From: Lacisediminihabitans sp040549465
Lineage (GTDB): Bacteria; Actinomycetota; Actinomycetes; Actinomycetales; Microbacteriaceae
Length of the DNA: 64,000 bases
Reading direction: 5' to 3'
Assembly (NCBI RefSeq): GCF_040549465.1
Contig: NZ_JBEPTL010000001.1
Location: 228,856-292,855, forward strand
Position numbers and translations under genes: made by a program. The notes under the pieces are model-generated. The model saw only the letters and a list, made by a program, of their open reading frames with translations. It was not told where the DNA came from and did no database searches. The stretch's first letter is position 1, and each line of letters opens with the position of its first letter. Below, one piece after another: positions 58,353 to 64,000 of this stretch.

Positions 58353-60155
58353 ATGAGCATCCCCCTGTCGTTCGGCCACCCCGTTGGCACCTCGGCAGCC
58401 GAACATCTCTCGCCGTCCTTCCCCGAGCGCGCTGCCAGGGGAACCGCCGACAAGCTCCGGGCCTGGCAGGCGGAGGCGCTCGACGCCTACTTCGTCTCGG
58501 AGCCGCGAGACTTCCTGGTCGCCGCGACGCCGGGAGCAGGCAAGACCACTTTCGCCCTGCGACTGGTCACCGAACTTCTCGCCCAGAAGAAGATCGACAG
58601 GGTGACGGTGGTCGCACCGACGGAGCATCTGAAGCGCCAGTGGGCGGACGCCGCGCATCGGGTCGGCGTGCGGCTCGACCCGAGCTTCAAGAACAGCCAC
58701 GGCTGGCATGGCAAGCACTTCCACGGCATCGCCGTCACCTACGCCCAGGTCGCCACCAGGCCCGCCCTGCACAAGCACCTGACGGAGGGCGGTCGTTCGC
58801 TGGTCATCCTCGACGAGGTACACCACGGAGGCGATGCGCTCAGCTGGGGTGACGCGATCCGCGAAGCCTTCGAACCGGCAGTGCGCCGCCTCTCGCTCAC
58901 CGGTACGCCGTTCCGCTCAGACACCTCGCCGATCCCTTTCGTCACCTACTACCCCGACGAGCACGGCGTGCGAACCTCACAAGCCGACTACGCCTATGGC
59001 TACGGTCGCGCGCTAGCCGATGGCGTGGTGCGTCCCGTCATCTTCATGGCCTACGCGGGCAAGATGCGCTGGCGCACCCGCACCGGCGACGAGATGGAGG
59101 CGCGCCTCGGCGAAGGCGATACGAAGGATGTCACCGCGCAGGCCTGGCGCACGGCGCTCGACCCGGAGGGCGAATGGGTGCCGGCGGTGCTCAAGGCGGC
59201 CAATCGTCGGCTCACCGAGGTTCGACACGGTATCCCGGATGCCGGTGGCCTCGTGATCGCGACGGACCACTACGCCGCACGTTCCTACGCCACCATTCTC
59301 GAAAAGATCACCGGACAGGAACCGACAGTCGTGCTGTCCGACGAGAAGGCGGCGAGCGACAGGATCACCCACTTCGCCGAGAGCGACAGCCGCTGGATGG
59401 TGGCGGTGCGGATGGTGTCGGAGGGCGTCGACATCCCGCGGCTGGGGGTCGGTGTCTATGCGACATCCGCATCCACCCCGCTGTTCTTCGCCCAGGCGAT
59501 CGGACGCTTCGTGCGCACGCGTCGTCGCGGGGAGACGGCATCGATCTTCCTGCCGAGCGTGCCCAGCCTGCTGGGCCTGGCCGGTGCCCTCGAGCTTGAG
59601 CGCGATCATGCCCTCGACCGGGATCCCGGCGAGGGATTAGAGGAGATCCTTCTCGATGACGATGCCGTGGATGATGCGAACCGCGTCGAGTCGGCATCCG
59701 GTGACGCACTGCTGTTTGACTTTAAGGCGCTGGAGTCGGAGGCCAACTTCGATCGCGTGCTCTTCGACGGCGACGAATACGGCGCGGGAGCGGCGACCGG
59801 CAGCCTCGAAGAGCTCGACTTCATCGGCATTCCAGGGCTGCTCGAGCCGGAGCAGGTGCAGGAACTACTGCGTCACCGGCACGCCAGGCAGGCCCGTCGC
59901 ATCGACGATCGCCAGAAGCGCACGGAGGCCAATGGCGAGGAGTCCAACGAGCCGGCGCCGCTGTATCGCAATCTGAAAGAGCAGAGAACCCTGCTTAACA
60001 GCCTGGTCGGCATGCGTGCGAAAGCGACGGGGGAGCCACACGGCCTGATTCACGCCGAACTGCGCCGAATCGCCGGTGGCCCGGCGGTGCCACAGGCCAG
60101 TGTCACGCAACTGCAAGCCCGCATCGACCTGCTGCGGCGCGGACTGCGAAGCTAG
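58353..60155 (+). CDS. DEAD/DEAH-box helicase, superfamily 2
   Basis: A 600-residue helicase or translocase. LRAWQAEALDAYF is the Q-like motif, AATPGAGKTT (57-66) Walker A, LDEVHH (153-158) Walker B, SLTGTPFRSD motif III, then VVRMVSEGVDIPRLGVGVYATSAS (reading AVRMVSEGVDI) and QAIGRFVRTRRRGE are motifs V and VI. The C-terminal 200 residues are acidic and then helical (VTQLQARIDLLRRGL), as in a conserved actinobacterial family. The ATG at 58353 is used; an ATG 12 bases before it is possible. TAATGT lies 8 bases upstream. Confidence 0.9.
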   Translation: MSIPLSFGHPVGTSAAEHLSPSFPERAARGTADKLRAWQAEALDAYFVSEPRDFLVAATPGAGKTTFALRLVTELLAQKKIDRVTVVAPTEHLKRQWADAAHRVGVRLDPSFKNSHGWHGKHFHGIAVTYAQVATRPALHKHLTEGGRSLVILDEVHHGGDALSWGDAIREAFEPAVRRLSLTGTPFRSDTSPIPFVTYYPDEHGVRTSQADYAYGYGRALADGVVRPVIFMAYAGKMRWRTRTGDEMEARLGEGDTKDVTAQAWRTALDPEGEWVPAVLKAANRRLTEVRHGIPDAGGLVIATDHYAARSYATILEKITGQEPTVVLSDEKAASDRITHFAESDSRWMVAVRMVSEGVDIPRLGVGVYATSASTPLFFAQAIGRFVRTRRRGETASIFLPSVPSLLGLAGALELERDHALDRDPGEGLEEILLDDDAVDDANRVESASGDALLFDFKALESEANFDRVLFDGDEYGAGAATGSLEELDFIGIPGLLEPEQVQELLRHRHARQARRIDDRQKRTEANGEESNEPAPLYRNLKEQRTLLNSLVGMRAKATGEPHGLIHAELRRIAGGPAVPQASVTQLQARIDLLRRGLRS

Positions 60156-60212
60156 CTGCGCCCGTCGCGATGTCGCGTCGTCGACGTCGATGACGATGAC
60201 GATGACGTCGAG

Positions 60213-60261
60213 AGTCGCCAAATGGCCCCTCGGTACGGCTGACAAGGGCCATGTGGCGACT
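60213..60261. repeat. Inverted repeat between the helicase and dnaE2 genes
   Basis: Arms 60213-60228 and 60246-60261 match at 15 of 16 bases (AGTCGCCAAATGGCCC and its inverse) around a 17-base loop. It lies between two convergent stops and can serve as a two-way terminator. Just before it CGATGA is repeated. The arms look like a dispersed palindromic repeat; this is not proven. Confidence 0.65.
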
Positions 60262-60275
60262 TTCGCGGCGCGGAG

Positions 60276-63200
60276 CTACCGAAAGTCGCGCGATGTCGCA
60301 CGCACGGACAGTGCCAGCGGTTCGAATCCGTCGGCGATCAGGTTGATGACCCCCTCCGGTGAGCGTTCGAGGGTTCCCCGCACGATGAGCGCCGAAGCAT
60401 CCCTCGCCACCCGTCGATAGCGGTTCCACACGCCGACGCTGCAGACCACGTTCACGAGACCCGTCTCGTCTTCGAGGTTCATGAAGGTGATGCCGCTCGC
60501 GGTCGCCGGACGTTGCCGATGGGTCACCACCCCGCCGACAGTGATGCGCCTCCCCACCTCTGCGGTTGCCAGCTGCGATGAGCTCAGCACACCGCGCTCC
60601 GTCAGCATCGGTCTCAGGTGATGGATGAAATGGTCATCGGGCGACATCCCCATGGACCACAGGTCGGAACCCAGCACTTCGAAGGAGCTCGGCATCGAGA
60701 AGAGCGGCGGCTGCACAGCCACCACAGTCTCCGGGAGGAACTCTGCTCTGTCCTGCGCGGCGCTTTCCGCCAGCCAGAGCGCCTCGCGCGTGCCGAGGCC
60801 GAAGGATTCGAAAGCACCCGCGGCCGCGAGGGTCTCGAGCTGCGCCGTCGTGAGTCCGGTGCGCCGCACCAGGTTCGCCATGTCGGCGAAGTCGCCGTGG
60901 GCTTCGCGCTCGACGACGATCCTCTCCGCTAGCTTCTCGCCGATCCCTTTCACCTCGGCAAGCCCCAACCGAACCACGAAACGCCCGTCCCGCCGATGGT
61001 CGTCAGTGTCGAAGTGCGCATTCCGGTCAAACTTCTCACTGACAGGAGGCTGGTCCTGCGCCACGCACGATGCGTTCCCCGTAGCAAACACCCCGAGGTG
61101 CGGATCTGAGTTTTCCGCAGACTGACCCGAGGTCAGGGGGTCGGCCAGGTCAGCGCTTGTTAGTCCTGCGGAAAGCACGGAGGTGGAAATGTCGGCCAGC
61201 CCGCCCCGGATTCGGCGGGCATCTTTGGGCAGGTTGAGCTCGCCGACCTCCTGACCGTTACCGACATCCCCACTATCCTGCGGCTCAAGTCCAGCCAGAA
61301 CCCCGGACCTCAGGATGTCCGGTCGCACCACTGTCACCCCATGTCGCCGCGCATCCGCAACGAGGGTATTGGCCGAGTAGAACCCCATCGGCTGAGCCCG
61401 CAGCAGCGAGGCGAGGAAGGCGGCGGGATAGTGCAGCCGTAACCAGGCGCTCGCGTAGACGAGCAGGGCGAAGCTGAGCGAGTGGCTCTCGGCGAAGCCG
61501 AAGCCGGAGAAGGCCTCAATGCGTCCGTAGATGTCGTCGGCATCAGAGCCGACGATGCCATTGCGTTTCATGCCGGCGTAGAGCGTGCCTTTGAGCTTCT
61601 CGATCTTCTCCAGGCCGCGCTTGGATCCCATGGCCCGGCGCAGCTGGTCGGCATCCTCCGCGGTACAACCGCCAACGGCGACGGCGATCTGCATGAGCTG
61701 TTCCTGGAAGATCGGAACCCCGAGAGTGCGCTCGAGTACCGGCTCGAGGAGTGGATGAAGATAGCTGACTTTCTCCACACCCGACTTGCGTCGCACATAC
61801 GGATGCACGGCCCCGCCCTGGATCGGCCCGGGCCGCACCACGGCGATCTCGACCACGAGGTGATAGAACGTCCGTGGCTGAAGCCTGGGGAGCATGCTCA
61901 TCTGCGCTCGACTCTCCACCTGGAACACCCCGATCGAGTCGGCACGGCAGAGCTGGTCGTAGACCCCCTGCTCCTCCTTCGGAATGCTGTCGAGGGTCCA
62001 GGCTTCGCCGAGACTGTCACGAACGAGGTCAAAGCAGTGTTGGAGTGCATTGAGCATGCCGAGCCCGAGCAGGTCGAACTTGACCAACCCCATCCATGCG
62101 CAGTCGTCTTTGTCCCACTGCAGCACGGTTCGCCCGTCTTTACGGCCGTGCTCGATCGGACAGACCTCCCCGACGGGACGTTCGGTGAGCACCATCCCCC
62201 CGGAGTGGATTCCCAGGTGTCTGGGGAAGCCCCTGATCTTCTTAGCGAGGTAAACCACAGCATCCGGAATTTCATGGTCGGGGCTCGCAGCCAGACCGCC
62301 GTGGTGTTCGACCTGCTTCGACCAGGCATCCTGCTGGCCCGGGCTCGCCCCGAGTGCCTTGGCCATGTCGCGCACGGCGAACCTGTCACGGTACTGGATC
62401 ACATTGGCCACCTGGGCCGCGTTCTCTCTGCCGTATTTCTCGTAAACGTACTGGATAACCTCTTCGCGCCGGTTGGAGTCGAAGTCCACATCGATGTCCG
62501 GTTCCTCGTTGCGCATGCTGGAGAGGAACCGTGCAAAGGGGAGCTGGTAAAAGATCGGGTCGACAGCTGTCACATCGAGCAGGTAACAGACGGCCGAATT
62601 CGCTGCGGAGCCACGGCCCTGGCAGAGAATACCCCGACCACGCGCGAATTTCACGATGTCGTAGACGATGAGGAAGTAGCCGGGGAAGTTCTTGCCTTCG
62701 ATCACCCCGAGTTCTTCCTCGATGCGCTTGCGATCGCCGTCTGTGGCGTCAGGATACTTGCGGGGAACTGCGTCCCAGACCAGCTTTCTGAGGTAGGTCA
62801 TGGGCGAATAGCCCTCGGGCACCTCCTGGGCCGGCAGTTCCGGTCGTGCACTTCGCAGCCGGAATCCCAGATCTTCCGCCAGTTCTACCGAGCGTTCCAC
62901 CGCGCCGGGGTAGCGGGCGAAACGGGCGGCCATCTCGTCGCCGGAACGCAGGTGGGCAGCCCCGGATGCCGGCAGCCAGCCGTCGAGATCGTCGAGGCTC
63001 CGGCGCGCACGCACCGCCGCAACCGCGGAGGCGATGCGAAACTGCTCCGGTCGCGCGTAGTGGACATTGCCCGTCGCCACCACCGGCAGCCCCCGACTTT
63101 CGGCCAGGGCGAAGAGGGCGTCGTTGTAGTCGCTGTCCAGCGGATTGCCGTGGTCGAAGAGCTCGACGTTCAGGTTGTCTCGCCCGAACAGGTCGACGAG

Positions 63201-63857
63201 GCGGTCGAGTTCGCGCGCGGCCGCCCGCGGACCCTCTGCGATCAGAGCCTGTCGAACCTGGCCTTTTCGGCATCCGGTCAGGATTGCCCAGTGACCGCCG
63301 GACCGTTCGCCGAGTGAAGTGAGATCGTAGAGCGGCCGGCCCTTCTCCCCACCGGCGAGTTGCGCTGCGGTGATGGCACCCGCGAGCCGGTGGTAACCCT
63401 CCTCCTGGCGGGCGAGAACGAGCAAATGGCTGCCTTCCGGATCGGCCACGCCGTTCTGCGGTGCGACCAGCCCGAGAGAAAGCTCAGCCCCGAACACCGT
63501 GCCGATGTCGGGATGCTCTTCCGCCGCCTCGGCCATGCGCGGAATGCCGTAAAAACCGTCATGGTCGGTGATGGCGAGTGAATGCAGGCCGAGTCGCGCC
63601 GCCTCTTCGAGCAGTTTCTCCGGAGGGGATGCCCCGTCGAGAAAACTGAAAGTGGAGTGGGCGTGTAGCTCGGCATAGGCGACAGTGCTGTGGATGCGCG
63701 GCAAGGCGGATTCGGGCGGCCGGTAGGGCTGCCGCTTGTGCGAATAGGCAGGACCATCGCCACCGTCACGCTCGGGAGTCTTACTCCCCGCGCGACTGCG
63801 ACTGGAGAGAACACGCTCCAGTTCAGCCCAGGGAATCGGGGGATTATGCCAGCCCAT
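60276..63857 (-). CDS. dnaE2: Error-prone DNA polymerase III alpha DnaE2
   Basis: A C-family polymerase used for damage-induced mutagenic synthesis with ImuA'/ImuB. It has 1193 residues. The PHP domain starts at YAELHAHSTFSFLDGAS (near 62-78). The palm holds DIDVDFDSNRRE (454-465), and GSAANSAVCYLLDVTAVDP and AFSGFGFAESHS are typical. An OB fold ends it (RITVGGVVTHRQRPATASGITFMNLEDETG). About residues 850-930 form a long Ser/Asp/Asn-rich insert. The ATG at 63857 is chosen because GAGGAA lies 7 bases before it, in the tandem repeat. Confidence 0.95.
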   Translation of the reverse strand: MGWHNPPIPWAELERVLSSRSRAGSKTPERDGGDGPAYSHKRQPYRPPESALPRIHSTVAYAELHAHSTFSFLDGASPPEKLLEEAARLGLHSLAITDHDGFYGIPRMAEAAEEHPDIGTVFGAELSLGLVAPQNGVADPEGSHLLVLARQEEGYHRLAGAITAAQLAGGEKGRPLYDLTSLGERSGGHWAILTGCRKGQVRQALIAEGPRAAARELDRLVDLFGRDNLNVELFDHGNPLDSDYNDALFALAESRGLPVVATGNVHYARPEQFRIASAVAAVRARRSLDDLDGWLPASGAAHLRSGDEMAARFARYPGAVERSVELAEDLGFRLRSARPELPAQEVPEGYSPMTYLRKLVWDAVPRKYPDATDGDRKRIEEELGVIEGKNFPGYFLIVYDIVKFARGRGILCQGRGSAANSAVCYLLDVTAVDPIFYQLPFARFLSSMRNEEPDIDVDFDSNRREEVIQYVYEKYGRENAAQVANVIQYRDRFAVRDMAKALGASPGQQDAWSKQVEHHGGLAASPDHEIPDAVVYLAKKIRGFPRHLGIHSGGMVLTERPVGEVCPIEHGRKDGRTVLQWDKDDCAWMGLVKFDLLGLGMLNALQHCFDLVRDSLGEAWTLDSIPKEEQGVYDQLCRADSIGVFQVESRAQMSMLPRLQPRTFYHLVVEIAVVRPGPIQGGAVHPYVRRKSGVEKVSYLHPLLEPVLERTLGVPIFQEQLMQIAVAVGGCTAEDADQLRRAMGSKRGLEKIEKLKGTLYAGMKRNGIVGSDADDIYGRIEAFSGFGFAESHSLSFALLVYASAWLRLHYPAAFLASLLRAQPMGFYSANTLVADARRHGVTVVRPDILRSGVLAGLEPQDSGDVGNGQEVGELNLPKDARRIRGGLADISTSVLSAGLTSADLADPLTSGQSAENSDPHLGVFATGNASCVAQDQPPVSEKFDRNAHFDTDDHRRDGRFVVRLGLAEVKGIGEKLAERIVVEREAHGDFADMANLVRRTGLTTAQLETLAAAGAFESFGLGTREALWLAESAAQDRAEFLPETVVAVQPPLFSMPSSFEVLGSDLWSMGMSPDDHFIHHLRPMLTERGVLSSSQLATAEVGRRITVGGVVTHRQRPATASGITFMNLEDETGLVNVVCSVGVWNRYRRVARDASALIVRGTLERSPEGVINLIADGFEPLALSVRATSRDFR
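61112..61174. repeat. Inverted repeat in the dnaE2 insert
   Basis: TTTCCGCAG (61112-61120) and CTGCGGAAA (61166-61174), a perfect 9-bp pair, enclose an inner dyad TGACC-3-GGTCA (61123-61135). It lies in the part of dnaE2 that encodes the extra-long linker. Confidence 0.6.
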
Positions 63858-63858
63858 C

Positions 63859-64000
63859 AGCTCGTTCCTCGCTGCCGGGCAAACGCACTGCGCCAACTAA
63901 CAATCCAGCTCGTTCCTCGCTGCCGGGCAAACGCACTGCGCCAACTAACAATCCAGCTCGTTCCTCGCTGCCGGGCAAACGCACTGCGCCAACTAACAAT
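63859..64000. repeat. Perfect 48-bp tandem repeats before dnaE2
   Basis: Units at 63859-63906 and 63907-63954 are identical; a third begins at 63955 and is cut by the window end after 46 bases, also identical. Each unit carries, on the minus strand, the GAGGAA that serves as dnaE2 ribosome site in the first unit. As 48 is a multiple of 3, two minus-strand frames stay open through all units. The array may continue beyond the window. Confidence 0.95.

Noticed and set aside
60308..60325. GGTTCGAATCC resembling a tRNA T-loop
   Set aside because: It is inside dnaE2 coding sequence (antisense of the C-terminal GFEPL region); no acceptor stem or anticodon arm can be drawn around it.
61482..63317. 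611-codon open frame on the plus strand
   Set aside because: Fully antisense to dnaE2, which has clear polymerase motifs.
63859..64000. CRISPR array at the window end
   Set aside because: The 48-bp units abut each other with no unique spacers, so it is a plain tandem repeat.

Overview
This 64 kb window is chromosomal core sequence from a GC-rich actinobacterium, most likely a member of the Microbacteriaceae. The evidence is the gene order uvrB-uvrA-uvrC-rapZ-whiA-gap-pgk-tpiA-secG-rbpA, the tkt-tal-pgi-zwf-opcA-pgl pentose-phosphate block divergent from ctaB-ctaA and sufBD-Rieske-sufC-sufT, together with actinobacterial markers (WhiA, RbpA, OpcA, DnaE2, BioY, MabA-type FabG). I see no IS element, prophage, CRISPR array, tRNA or rRNA. 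No gene-free stretch exceeds 300 bases.

Layout. 1-1.8 kb: 3' end of rpsA, coaE, and a MazEF-type toxin-antitoxin pair. 2-9.4 kb: a BlaI repressor/M56 membrane-protease pair divergent from cydAB-cydDC (cytochrome bd oxidase and its exporter), with three identical-arm operator dyads between them. 9.4-16.4 kb: uvrB, uvrA, uvrC (nucleotide excision repair). 16.5-23 kb: rapZ, whiA, sodA, gap-pgk-tpiA, secG, rbpA. 23-31 kb, minus strand: pgl, opcA, zwf, pgi, tal, tkt. 31.5-37.8 kb: ctaB, ctaA (heme A synthesis), then the suf operon. 37.9-43 kb: bioY, an ABC-F ATPase, SURF1, a small Cys/His protein, DUF3099, fabG, serB. 43-52 kb: glgC/glycogen-synthase pair, ABC ATPase, L31 type B, NUDIX, DEDD exonuclease, trehalose synthase, hydrolase, glycosyltransferase, phosphatase. 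52-64 kb: Sir2, SpoU methyltransferase, D,D-carboxypeptidase, fatty-acid desaturase, SGNH hydrolase, a decayed winged-helix gene, a DEAD/DEAH-type helicase and dnaE2.

The genes form coherent modules: respiration (bd oxidase; heme A and SURF1 for the aa3 branch), carbon flow (lower glycolysis, oxidative and non-oxidative pentose phosphate, glycogen and trehalose), Fe-S assembly, DNA repair (UvrABC, DnaE2) and envelope functions. Many genes start on ATG or GTG only 6-8 bases after a TANNNT -10 box, which predicts leaderless mRNAs. In three junctions the upstream stop codon is itself the first three bases of that -10 box.

The main points for follow-up are: the BlaI-type operator triplet in front of cytochrome bd; a probable AUC start for ctaA; an operator that overlaps both the -10 box and the start codon of the antitoxin gene; a perfect 48-bp tandem repeat ending 1 base before the dnaE2 start; five 16-bp repeats in the L31 leader; and in-frame palindromic insertions in uvrC and dnaE2. 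Positions of domains are estimates by eye; no database search was possible.
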